DNA from: Vicinamibacteria bacterium
Lineage (GTDB): Bacteria > Acidobacteriota > Vicinamibacteria > Fen-336
Length of the DNA stretch: 64,000 nt
Reading direction: 5' to 3'
Assembly (NCBI GenBank): GCA_025994075.1
Contig: JAMQGV010000048.1
Location: 64,001-128,000 of the forward strand
Both the position numbers and the translations under genes were made by a program. The notes under the pieces are model-generated. The model was given only the letters and a program-made list of their open reading frames with translations, had not been told where the DNA came from and did no database searches. Shown here piece after piece: positions 46,891 to 54,972 of the stretch; positions within the stretch are counted from its first letter, which is position 1; each line of letters opens with the position of its first letter.

Positions 46891-49563
46891 GTGAAGACCG
46901 CCGACCAGATCCGCCACGCGTTCCTCCGCTACTTCGAGGAGCGCGGCCACCGCGTCGTCAAGAGCAGCTCGCTGGTGCCCGAGAGCGACCCCACGCTGCT
47001 GTTCGCCAACGCGGGCATGAACCAGTTCAAGGACCTCTTCCTCGGCCGCGAGAAGCGCGACTACAACCGCGCCGCCTCGTCGCAGAAGTGCGTCCGCGCC
47101 GGCGGCAAGCACAACGACCTCGAGAACGTGGGCCAGACCGCGCGCCACCACACGTTCTTCGAGATGCTCGGCAACTTCTCGTTCGGCGACTACTTCAAGA
47201 AGGACGCGATCGCCTACGGCTGGGAGTTCCTGACCCGCGACCTCGGCCTCGACCCGTCGCGGATGAAGGTCACCATCTTCCGCGGCGAGGACGGGGTCCC
47301 GCGCGACGCCGAGGCCCACGGCTTCTGGCAGGAGCACGTCGCGGCCGATCGCATCCTCGAGCTGTCGGCCAGGGACAACTTCTGGGCGATGGGCGACACC
47401 GGCCCCTGCGGCCCCTGTTCCGAGATCCACTTCCACCAGGGCGACGACCTGCCCTGCGCGGAGGAGGCGGAGGGCGGGACGTGCAAGGGCGTCGAGTGCG
47501 AGTGCGACCGCTGGCTGGAGATCTGGAACCTGGTCTTCATGCAGTTCGACCGCGACTCGTCCGGCAAGCTGACTCCCCTGCCGGCGCCCTGCGTCGACAC
47601 GGGCATGGGCCTCGAGCGCGTCAGCGCGGTCGCCCAGGGCCACCGCTCGAACTACGACACCGACCTCTTCACCCCGCTGTTCGCCGCGATCGGCAAGCTG
47701 TGCGGCAAGACCTACGGGGCCTCGCCTTCCGCGGACGACATGTCGATGCGGGTGATCGCCGACCACATGCGGGCGACCACGTTCCTCGTGGGCGACGGCG
47801 TGATCCCGGGCAACGAGGGCCGCGGCTACGTGCTGCGCAAGATCATGCGCCGTGCGCTCCGACACGGCCGTCGCCTCGGCATCGAGGGCGCCGTGCTGGT
47901 GCCGCTGATCGACGCGGTGGTCGAGCGGATGGCGGGCGCATACCCAGAACTGCACAACCAGAAGGAATCGATCCGCAAGATCGTCGAGGTCGAGGAGGAC
48001 CGCTTCTCGACCACGCTGCGCCAGGCGTTCGCGATGTTCGACCAGGCGGCGGCGAAGCTGAAGAAGGGCGACGTGCTGCCCGGGGCCGAGGCGTTCCGCC
48101 TCTACGACACCTACGGCCTGGCCCTCGACTTCACCGAGGAACTGGCCAAGGACCGCGGGCTGACCGTCGACAACGCGGGCTTCGAGCGCGAGCTGTCCAC
48201 CCAGCAGGAACGGGCTCGCAGCGCCAGCAAGCTGGGCGCCGTGACCGGCGACCCCGTCTACCTGAAGCTGCTCGAGCAGCAGAAGCCGCAGTTCGTGGGC
48301 TACGAGACGCTGGCCCTCGACGAGGCGCGGGTGCTCGCCGTGCTGCGCGACGGCGCAGCGGTCAGGCGGCTCGACGCCGGCGAGCAGGGCGAACTCGTGC
48401 TCGATCGCACGCCGTTCTACGGCGAGTCCGGCGGCCAGGTCGGCGACCGGGGCGTGATCGCCGCCGAAGGCGCGGCAGCGGACGTCGTCGACTGCCGGCT
48501 GCCCGTGCCGGGCCTCTACTCCCACCACGTCAAGGTCACGGCCGGCGGCTTCGAGGCGGGCATGACCGTGCGCTGCGAGGTCGACGCCGCGCACCGCGCC
48601 GGTGCGATGCGCCACCACAGCGCGACCCACCTGCTGCACGCGGCGCTACGCGAGATTCTCGGGCCCCACGTCAAGCAGGCGGGCTCGCTGGTCGCGCCCG
48701 ACCGACTGCGCTTCGACTTCAGCCACTACGCGGGCGTCACTCCGCGCGAGCTGCGCCACCTCGAGAACCGGGTCAACGGCGAGATCCTGCGCAACACCGG
48801 CCTCGAGACCAGGGTGATGGGCCGCGAGGAGGCGCTCTCCTACGGCGCTCTCGCCTTCTTCGGCGACAAGTACGGCGAACGCGTGCGCGTCGTCGAGGTC
48901 CCCGGCTTCTCCAAGGAGTTCTGCGGCGGCACCCACGTCCACCGCACGGGCGACATCGGCCTGTTCCTGTTCAGCGCGGAGCAGGGCATCTCCGCCGGAA
49001 CCCGCCGCGTCGAGGCGCTCGCGGGCGACGCCGCGATGGCTCGCGCCCAGGCCGACCAGGGCATCCTCGAGGAACTCGAGGAGACGGCCAAGACCGACCG
49101 CCGCTCGCTGGTCGACGAGTACGCGCGGATGCGCGAGCAGCTCAAGGCGAAGGAGCGCGAGATCCAGGCGCTCAAGATGAAGCTCGCCACCGGCGGCGGC
49201 TCGGCCGCGGACGCGGGGGCCGACCACGCCGGCGTCAAGCTGCTGACGCCCCGCTACGACGGGCTCGACAAGAAGTCGCACGCGGCCGTGGTCGACGACC
49301 TGCGCAACCGTCACAAGGCGGCGTCCTTTCTGATCGTCTCGACGGCGGTCGCCGAGGACGGCGTGCACGTGATCGCCGCCGTCTCCGAGTCGCTCAAGGG
49401 GCGGGTGGCCGCGCCCGAGCTGATGAAGCGGCTGGGCCTGCGCGGGGGCGGGCGTCCCGATTTCGCCCAGGGCGGCGGCGTCGCCACGGGCGACGTGGAC
49501 GCGATGCGGAAGAAGGCGGGTGAGCTGATGCGCGAGTTGCTGGAGGGCGTCGGTGCGGCATGA
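46891..49563 (+). CDS. alaS: Alanyl-tRNA synthetase
   Basis: 890 residues from a GTG. Class II catalytic domain: IRHAFLRYFEERGH, motif 1 LFANAGMNQFKDLFLG, and motif 2 with ARHHTFFEMLGNFSFGDYF (about 88-106). The editing domain has the zinc ligands of HHSATHLLHAAL (about 571-582) and FCGGTHV (about 671-677). The C-terminal coiled-coil and glycine-rich C-Ala domain ends in GGRPDFAQGGG. Complete length. No T-box or riboswitch is visible upstream. Confidence 0.98.
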   Translation: MKTADQIRHAFLRYFEERGHRVVKSSSLVPESDPTLLFANAGMNQFKDLFLGREKRDYNRAASSQKCVRAGGKHNDLENVGQTARHHTFFEMLGNFSFGDYFKKDAIAYGWEFLTRDLGLDPSRMKVTIFRGEDGVPRDAEAHGFWQEHVAADRILELSARDNFWAMGDTGPCGPCSEIHFHQGDDLPCAEEAEGGTCKGVECECDRWLEIWNLVFMQFDRDSSGKLTPLPAPCVDTGMGLERVSAVAQGHRSNYDTDLFTPLFAAIGKLCGKTYGASPSADDMSMRVIADHMRATTFLVGDGVIPGNEGRGYVLRKIMRRALRHGRRLGIEGAVLVPLIDAVVERMAGAYPELHNQKESIRKIVEVEEDRFSTTLRQAFAMFDQAAAKLKKGDVLPGAEAFRLYDTYGLALDFTEELAKDRGLTVDNAGFERELSTQQERARSASKLGAVTGDPVYLKLLEQQKPQFVGYETLALDEARVLAVLRDGAAVRRLDAGEQGELVLDRTPFYGESGGQVGDRGVIAAEGAAADVVDCRLPVPGLYSHHVKVTAGGFEAGMTVRCEVDAAHRAGAMRHHSATHLLHAALREILGPHVKQAGSLVAPDRLRFDFSHYAGVTPRELRHLENRVNGEILRNTGLETRVMGREEALSYGALAFFGDKYGERVRVVEVPGFSKEFCGGTHVHRTGDIGLFLFSAEQGISAGTRRVEALAGDAAMARAQADQGILEELEETAKTDRRSLVDEYARMREQLKAKEREIQALKMKLATGGGSAADAGADHAGVKLLTPRYDGLDKKSHAAVVDDLRNRHKAASFLIVSTAVAEDGVHVIAAVSESLKGRVAAPELMKRLGLRGGGRPDFAQGGGVATGDVDAMRKKAGELMRELLEGVGAA

Positions 49564-50422
49564 CGCGGTCGTCGTCCTGGTGCTCCTGGCGCTCGCGCCC
49601 GCTCCGCTGGCCTCGGCCCAGATCTACACGCGGGTCAAGGCCAACGGCGTGATCGAGGCGACCAACGTGCCCTCGACCAGCGACTTCCGCCTCACGTATC
49701 CGGGCAAGGGGCGGCTGATCCACTCGCGCGGCTTCAAGCGCGTCCCGTACAACGGCGAGTGGGACCGGCACATCTTCGACGCCGCTGCTGCGTTCGGGGT
49801 CTCGACCGACCTGGTCAAGGCCGTGATCCAGGCCGAGTCCGAGTTCGACCACCTGGCGGTGTCCTCGAAGGGCGCCCAGGGGCTGATGCAGCTGATGCCG
49901 GCGACGGCCCGTCGCTTCGGCGTCGGCGACGCCTTCGACCCGCGGCAGAACATCTTCGGCGGCGTCGAGTACCTCGCCTTCCTGCTGCGCATGTTCCAGG
50001 GCGACGTCTCGCTGGCGCTGGCCGGCTACAACGCCGGCGAGAACGCCGTGGTCCGCCACAAGGGCATCCCGCCGTACAAGGAGACCCGGGGCTACGTGAA
50101 GAAGATCGAGGGCCTGCTGCAGGGCGGCTACTCGGGCCCCACCTACCGCCGCGCGTCGAACGTCACCGCGCTCCCCGGCTTCGGCGGCGCCTCGGAGTCG
50201 GCCCAGTACTTCGCGCCGGGCGCCGGAAGCCTGCGCTCGACGCCTCCCCCGGCGGCGTCGGCGCGCGGGGTCCGCATCGCCGCCGCGGCCCCCCGCGCCA
50301 GCGCCCCGCCGCTCGCCCCGCGCACCTACTACAAGTGGACCGATGCCCGCGGCCAGTGGCACGTCGCCCAGGAGCCCCCGCCCGAGGGCGTCGCCTACTC
50401 GATGATCCGCGGCCTGGACTGA
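49553..50422 (+). CDS. Secreted lytic transglycosylase (SLT domain) with N-terminal DUF4124-like region
   Basis: 289 residues from a GTG inside the end of alaS (11-base overlap). A signal peptide ends near LASAQ (about 23). IYTRVKANGVIEATNVP is DUF4124-like. The SLT catalytic domain (about 70-190) has Glu in IQAESEFDHLAVSSKGAQGLMQLMPATA (cited in part), GVEYLAFLL and LAGYNAGENAV. It would cleave peptidoglycan to anhydro-muropeptides. After a Pro/Ala-rich linker a second DUF4124-like copy YYKWTDARGQWHVAQEPP closes the protein. Confidence 0.92.
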   Translation: MRHDAVVVLVLLALAPAPLASAQIYTRVKANGVIEATNVPSTSDFRLTYPGKGRLIHSRGFKRVPYNGEWDRHIFDAAAAFGVSTDLVKAVIQAESEFDHLAVSSKGAQGLMQLMPATARRFGVGDAFDPRQNIFGGVEYLAFLLRMFQGDVSLALAGYNAGENAVVRHKGIPPYKETRGYVKKIEGLLQGGYSGPTYRRASNVTALPGFGGASESAQYFAPGAGSLRSTPPPAASARGVRIAAAAPRASAPPLAPRTYYKWTDARGQWHVAQEPPPEGVAYSMIRGLD

Positions 50423-50431
50423 AGGAGCCCC

Positions 50432-51745
50432 ATGCCCCCCGAACGCGACGACGAGGGGTTGTTCGTCGCCCACTTCGAGCGCGGCCGCGAACTGTTCGAT
50501 GCGGGGCGCGTCGGGGAGGCCGAGAAGGACCTCGTCGAGGCCTGCCTGATCCGGCCCCGCGACCAGCGGGTGCTGAACCTCCTGGGGCTCGTGTACTTCA
50601 AGCAGCAGAAGTACGCGAAGGCCGAGGAGGTCTACCGGCGCCTCGCTGTCGAGAGCCCCGAGGTGCCGACGCTCTTCTACAACCTGGGGCTCATCTACTT
50701 CAAGCTCGGCCGGCTCGAGGAGGCGGAGACTTCGTTCCAGAAGTCGCTGGAGCTCGCCCCGGACAACCCCAAGATCGAGTTCTACCTCGGCTCGATCTAC
50801 GAGAAGCTGCACCGCTTCCAGGACGCGATCTTCCGCTATCGCCACGCGGGTGCCAGCCTGATGGTGCGCCGGGTCGAGGACAAGATCGCCGCCGGGCCGC
50901 CGGCCGCTCCGGCCCCGGCGCCGAGTTCCGCGCCGGCCCGCCGGCCGCAGCCGGCTTCCACGGCCGACACCGCCGAGTTCCGCGCCGACTCGGTGCAGCA
51001 GACGCTGCGCGAGACCGGCGACGCCGCGACGCTCGTGCCCGGCAAGAAGCTCGAGAAGGTGAGCCCCAGCCTGCTGGCCCGCGGCGGCGGCCCGGCCTCC
51101 ACCGACACCAACCGCTTCCGCGCCGCCGATGCGCTGCCCGAGGCCCGGACCCCGGTGGCGACGAACCAGCGCCACCCGGTGCTCGGGTCGTTCCGCCCGC
51201 TCGAGCGGGGCCTGCTGGAGGCCACCTTCTCCGGCAAGCTCTTCATCAAGCAGGGGACGATCTACTCCTACAGCGGCAACCTGACCTTCTGGGTCAAGGA
51301 GAAGCGCCCCGGCGGCCGCAACCCGCTGGTGATCATCTCCGGCTCCGGGCGGGTCCTGCTGACGGACGGCGACCGCGAGATCACCTTCGTCCACGTCACC
51401 GACGACGAGCAGGTTTTCGTCGAACCCGGTCACCTGCTCGCCTGCGAGGAGACGCTGACGCCCCGCTACGTGCCGCTGGCGCCCGGCGTGGAGTACGTGG
51501 TGTTCGAGGGCAAGGGCTCGGCCGCGTTGTCGATCCAGAGCAAGGCGCTCTCGCTCTCCGTGACGCCCGACCTGCCGGTGTCCGTGCCCTACTCCGCGAT
51601 CATCACCTGGAGCGGAAGGCTCCAGGCCTCGCTGATCGACGACCCGCACCTGCGCGAGATGATCCTGCCGGCCGGGCGCCGCGAGGAGCCGCTGCTGCGG
51701 ATCGAGGGCGCCGGCCGCGTGCTCGTCGAGCAGTCCCCGACCTAG
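50432..51745 (+). CDS. TPR protein fused to an AIM24-like beta domain
   Basis: 437 residues. Residues about 5-145 form TPR repeats (AEKDLVEACLIRPRDQRVL, YFKLGRLEEAETSFQKSLELAP, FYLGSIYEKLHRFQDAI; cited in part). A Pro/Ala-rich linker covers about 150-250. The C-terminal domain (about 260-437) has the AIM24 pattern: FSGKLFIKQGTIYSYSGNL, SGSGRVLLT, VFVEPGHLLACEETLT and a closing RIEGAGRVLVEQ. AIM24-like domains form trimeric beta-prisms of unknown role. No signal peptide, so probably cytoplasmic. Convergent with the radical SAM gene. Confidence 0.8.
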   Translation: MPPERDDEGLFVAHFERGRELFDAGRVGEAEKDLVEACLIRPRDQRVLNLLGLVYFKQQKYAKAEEVYRRLAVESPEVPTLFYNLGLIYFKLGRLEEAETSFQKSLELAPDNPKIEFYLGSIYEKLHRFQDAIFRYRHAGASLMVRRVEDKIAAGPPAAPAPAPSSAPARRPQPASTADTAEFRADSVQQTLRETGDAATLVPGKKLEKVSPSLLARGGGPASTDTNRFRAADALPEARTPVATNQRHPVLGSFRPLERGLLEATFSGKLFIKQGTIYSYSGNLTFWVKEKRPGGRNPLVIISGSGRVLLTDGDREITFVHVTDDEQVFVEPGHLLACEETLTPRYVPLAPGVEYVVFEGKGSAALSIQSKALSLSVTPDLPVSVPYSAIITWSGRLQASLIDDPHLREMILPAGRREEPLLRIEGAGRVLVEQSPT

Positions 51746-51748
51746 CTC

Positions 51749-52699
51749 CTACCGCCAGAGTCCCGGCAGCGCCCGCAGCGCGCCGCGGGCCGTGTAGAGC
51801 GCCTGCACCTCGCCACGGAAGCCGTGCCAGCAGGCCGTGCAGCCGTGGCCCGCGGTCGCCGCGCGCAGCTTGTCCAGGAGCGCCGGTGCCTCGTGGTCGA
51901 GCAGCGAGCCGGCCGCGTGTTCCGGCCCCTGGAACTCGACACAGCGCGAGACCCGTCCCCGGTGGTCCACGTTCAGGAAGGCGCGCCCCGCCGGGCACCC
52001 CGGCACGCCACCCGCGAGCGCGCGATCGACGCCCTCGATCACGCCCGGGCTCGAGACGAGCGGTCGCCCGCGGCGCCGCGCTTCCTGCAGCAGCGGCGTC
52101 AGGGCGGCGCCGGCCGCGGGCATCGGGTACGGCAAGTCGACCGCGAGGCCGACGCCGACCTGCTCGGCGAGGGCCAGCGCCCGCTCCAGCGCCGCAGCCC
52201 CGCCCGCCGGATCGAGGGCCAGCTTGAAGTGCACGCCACCGCGCCCGTCCTCCCGCAGCACCCGCGCGGCGTCGACGGCGCGCCCGTGGGCCCCCGGCAG
52301 CCCCACGCGCCGGTCGTGCTCTCCGGCGTCGCCGTCGTGGAGCACCACCGAGGCACTGCCCAGCCCCGCCTCCCACAGCCCCCTTGCCAGCGCGGGCGTG
52401 ACCAGCCAGCCGTGGGTGGTGAGCCGCACGTCGTGATGCGCGGCGGCCGCGGCCACCAGTTCGCGCAGGCCGGGGTGGAGCAGCGGCTCGCAGCCCGAGA
52501 ACGAGAGCACCAGGCTGCCCAGCCCGGTCAGCCGCTCGAGCACGCGCAGGCACTCGGCCGTCGACAGCTCCGGCTCGCCGCCTTCGGCGCGGTGCTCGCA
52601 GAACTGGCACAGGCCGCTGCTGCAGCGACGCACGAGCTGCCACGACGCGTAGACCGGCCGCCCCCGCAGCCAGCCGCCCAGCATGCGCAGCCGCTTCAC
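51749..52699 (-). CDS. Radical SAM protein with SPASM-like C-terminus and unusual CX4CX2C cluster motif
   Basis: 316 residues from a GTG overlapping lolA (GTGA). The 4Fe-4S motif is CSSGLCQFC (Cys26, 31, 34), one residue longer between the first two cysteines than the usual CX3CX2C. The SAM-binding GG-like SGCEPLLHP follows (about 68-76). The C-terminal part has cysteines in PGCPAGRAF, SRCVEF and GCTACWHGF, reminiscent of SPASM auxiliary-cluster domains in peptide-modifying enzymes. It is the last gene of the six-gene chain starting at rtcA. No small peptide substrate gene is obvious, unless it is the 48-residue ORF two genes upstream. Substrate unknown. Confidence 0.85.
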   Translation of the reverse strand: MKRLRMLGGWLRGRPVYASWQLVRRCSSGLCQFCEHRAEGGEPELSTAECLRVLERLTGLGSLVLSFSGCEPLLHPGLRELVAAAAAHHDVRLTTHGWLVTPALARGLWEAGLGSASVVLHDGDAGEHDRRVGLPGAHGRAVDAARVLREDGRGGVHFKLALDPAGGAAALERALALAEQVGVGLAVDLPYPMPAAGAALTPLLQEARRRGRPLVSSPGVIEGVDRALAGGVPGCPAGRAFLNVDHRGRVSRCVEFQGPEHAAGSLLDHEAPALLDKLRAATAGHGCTACWHGFRGEVQALYTARGALRALPGLWR

Positions 52700-53331
52700 T
52701 GCACCTCGACCACGTCCCTCGGCAGCTTGAGGTCGAAGGCGTCCTTCGGCAGCACGCCGTTGACGACCACGTTCTCGAAGCGGATCGTCGTGTGGTCCCC
52801 GGTCGGCTCGGTCAGCCGCGTCTGCACGGGGATGTTGCGGGCCTTGTCGACGTAGAGGCGGATCGCCGAGAACACGGACGACTGCTCGGGACGTGGCGCG
52901 AGGTCGAGCACGTGGGCCGGGACGGCGCCGACCTTCTCCTCTCCGGCGAGCGTCACCTTGTACTTCTGGGCGAGCCCCGCGGCGCCGGGCCCGAAGCCCA
53001 CGAGCAGGTCGGCCTCGCCCTTGGCCTTGCCCTTGAACACCTGCTTCGAGCGCGGGAAGTAGCGGAAGAACTGGCCGTCGCGGATCAGCACCGCGCTCTC
53101 CTGCGGCGTCACGTAGTTCCAGCGGAAGCGGCCCGGGACCTGGAGGTAGACCGTGCCCTTCTGCACCGTCGTCTCCTCGAGCAGCACGACGACCTTGCTC
53201 TCCACGAAGCCGGCCTGCATGGTCTTCAGCGAGCGCCCGGCCGCCTCCAGCGAGGCCAGCACGGAGGCCGCGTCCGCCGCGCCAGCCGCGGGCGCCAGCA
53301 CGCAGAGCAGCGCCAGCAGCGCGCGCCTCAA
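52696..53331 (-). CDS. lolA: Outer membrane lipoprotein carrier protein LolA
   Basis: 211 residues from a TTG (53331) that overlaps the preceding small gene as TTGA. Longer reading frames upstream are an artefact of that gene. The signal peptide is ALLALLCVLAPAAGA (about 3-18). The mature protein begins ASVLASLEAAGRSLKTMQAGF. VPGRFRWNYVTPQESAVLIRDGQFFRYFP is a LolA hallmark (W-Y--P), and a GFG-containing segment and FDLKLPRDVVEV follow (cited in part). LolA ferries lipoproteins across the periplasm. Confidence 0.92.
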   Translation of the reverse strand: MRRALLALLCVLAPAAGAADAASVLASLEAAGRSLKTMQAGFVESKVVVLLEETTVQKGTVYLQVPGRFRWNYVTPQESAVLIRDGQFFRYFPRSKQVFKGKAKGEADLLVGFGPGAAGLAQKYKVTLAGEEKVGAVPAHVLDLAPRPEQSSVFSAIRLYVDKARNIPVQTRLTEPTGDHTTIRFENVVVNGVLPKDAFDLKLPRDVVEVQ

Positions 53332-53474
53332 GGCCGCACCATCGGATCGCCCCAGGCCCCGGCGGGGACCAGCGTGAGGACCGCGAAGAGGACCAGGCAC
53401 AGCAGGTCGTAGGCGACGGTTCCGCGGTCGTAGTCCCACAGCAGCAGCCGGGCCCGCGGGCCGAGAGCGCTCAC
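53328..53474 (-). CDS. 48-residue single-pass membrane protein in the lol operon
   Basis: Translation from the GTG at 53474 gives 48 residues: WDYDRGTVAYD near the start, one hydrophobic helix (about 23-38) and a short polar tail. Its start overlaps the lolD stop (GTGA) and its stop overlaps the lolA start (TTGA), strong evidence that it is translated. Such WDY-RG-YD short proteins next to LolA-type genes seem familiar from Acidobacteria, but I cannot name a family. It could be a small accessory of the transport system. Confidence 0.65.
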   Translation of the reverse strand: MSALGPRARLLLWDYDRGTVAYDLLCLVLFAVLTLVPAGAWGDPMVRP

Positions 53475-54190
53475 GGCCGCACCACGGGCGCCCCGGGCGC
53501 GTGCTCGGCGTACATCAGCCCGTCCCTCATCTCGAAGATCCGGTCGGTCACGTTCGCCGCCTCCGGGTTGTGGGTGATCATCACCACGGTCTGTCCCAGC
53601 CGCCGGTTGAGGTCGCGGAAGAGGTCGAGGATCAGCGTGCTGTTGCGCGAGTCCAGGTTGCCGGTCGGCTCGTCCGCCAGCACGATCGCCGGCTGGTTGA
53701 CCAGCGCCCGCGCGATCGCCACCCGCTGCTGCTCGCCGCCCGACAGGTCGAGCGGCTTCATCTCGGCCTTGTGCGGCAGGCCGACCAGGTCGAGCAGTTC
53801 CGTCACCCGCTGGCGCGGCAGCGGCTCGCCCGCGCCCACCTGGCGGGCGATCTCGAGGTTGCCGCGCACGGTCAGGGTCGGCAGCAGGTTGAAGCGCTGG
53901 AACACGAAGCCGATCTTGGTGCGTCGCACCGCCGTGCGCTCGCGGTCGCCGGCCGCGGAGATCTCCATGCCGTCGACGATCACCTTGCCCGAGGTCGGGT
54001 GGGCCAGGCCGCCGAGCAGGTGCAGCAGCGTCGACTTGCCCGAGCCCGAGGGGCCCATGATCGAGACGAACGAGCCGCGCGGTACGGCCATGTCGACGCC
54101 CTGGAGCGCGGGCACCTCGACCTTGCCCACGTGATACACCATGCGCAGCTCGATCGTCTGCAGGATCGGATCGGCGGCCCCGACGTTCAG
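53471..54190 (-). CDS. lolD: ABC transporter ATP-binding protein, LolD/MacB type, CTG start
   Basis: 239 residues. Walker A MGPSGSGKSTLL (about 50-61), Q-loop VFQRFNLLPTLT, signature LSGGEQQRVAIARAL (about 150-164), Walker B IVLADEPTGNLDS and the H-loop VVMITHNPEAA are all intact. The first strand ILQTIELRMVYHVGKVEVPAL is needed for the fold and begins at CTG 54190, which overlaps the upstream lipoprotein stop (CTGA). Upstream in-frame starts would lie over 150 bases inside that gene. No LolC/E-type permease is in the window, so the partner must be elsewhere. Confidence 0.9.
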   Translation of the reverse strand: MNVGAADPILQTIELRMVYHVGKVEVPALQGVDMAVPRGSFVSIMGPSGSGKSTLLHLLGGLAHPTSGKVIVDGMEISAAGDRERTAVRRTKIGFVFQRFNLLPTLTVRGNLEIARQVGAGEPLPRQRVTELLDLVGLPHKAEMKPLDLSGGEQQRVAIARALVNQPAIVLADEPTGNLDSRNSTLILDLFRDLNRRLGQTVVMITHNPEAANVTDRIFEMRDGLMYAEHAPGAPVVRP

Positions 54191-54972
54191 GACGTCACCT
54201 CCACGGTCTCGAAGCCCTGCGGCACGCGCGGCTCGAACAGCCTGTCCGGGGCCGCCACGTTGCGCTCGGCGCGGTCGAAAGTCAGCCGGGCCTGGTAGCC
54301 CTCGCGCCGCAGCAGCGTCACGTCGCGCGGCAGCCCGTCCTGCCACTCCGCCAGCCGCGCCTCGGTCACCAGGTCGCCCTGCGCATCGTAGAACAGCAGG
54401 CGGCGCAGTTGCAGCGTCGCGCGGTCGAAGACGACGCGGCGCACCAGGCGCAGCCCGTCGCCCTCCAGCTCCCCGACCGCGAGCGTCGTCGCGTCGGCCT
54501 CCCAGACCAGCCGCGCGCCCGCGGCCACCGGCTCGGGCAGCAGGGCTGCCACGACGTCGCCCGGCCGCAGCGCCTCGTAGGGAGCGTCGGCCGCTTCGGT
54601 GCGCGGCGCGCCCCCGGAAACGCCCGTCCAGACCTTCTTCTTCGACGGCACCTGGAACCAGAACCGGCGCCCGTCCGCCACGACCTCGAGGGCGGTGACC
54701 ACGGCGACCGAGCCCTTCACGTAGAGCCGGCCCGGGCGCGAGGCCACGAGCCGCGCCCCGAAGCGACGGACGCGGGCCGCCTTCAGGTCCTTGACCTCGA
54801 GGTCGCCGGCGGCCGAGAAGGAGGACAGCTCGGCGCAGTAGCGCTGGTACGCCGCGAGCGCCTCGTCGGGCCGCAGCTCGGCCGGCGCCTGGAAGGGCTG
54901 GTCCATCTTGAGCGGACGGCTCGCCCCGCAGCCGGCGGCCAGCACGGCCAGCGCGACGACGGCGGTCTTCAC
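54187..54972 (-). CDS. Lipoprotein with LolA/LolB-like fold (LolB candidate)
   Basis: 261 residues from a GTG overlapping rtcA. The lipoprotein signal ends in LAAGC (Cys15). Segments SFSAAGDLEVKDL, RFGARLVASRPGRLYVKGSV and FWFQVPSKKKVWTG look like the half-barrel strands of LolA/LolB-type (DUF4292-like) proteins, with regular beta pairs to the C-terminus. Its place between rtcA and lolD, with lolA two genes on, suggests the outer membrane acceptor of a Lol pathway. The LolB assignment is inference from fold and context. Confidence 0.75.
   Translation of the reverse strand: MKTAVVALAVLAAGCGASRPLKMDQPFQAPAELRPDEALAAYQRYCAELSSFSAAGDLEVKDLKAARVRRFGARLVASRPGRLYVKGSVAVVTALEVVADGRRFWFQVPSKKKVWTGVSGGAPRTEAADAPYEALRPGDVVAALLPEPVAAGARLVWEADATTLAVGELEGDGLRLVRRVVFDRATLQLRRLLFYDAQGDLVTEARLAEWQDGLPRDVTLLRREGYQARLTFDRAERNVAAPDRLFEPRVPQGFETVEVTS

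Noticed and set aside
53332..53439. N-terminal extension of LolA to 53439
   Set aside because: The extension is the off-frame reading of the 48-residue gene; the signal peptide begins at the TTG at 53331.
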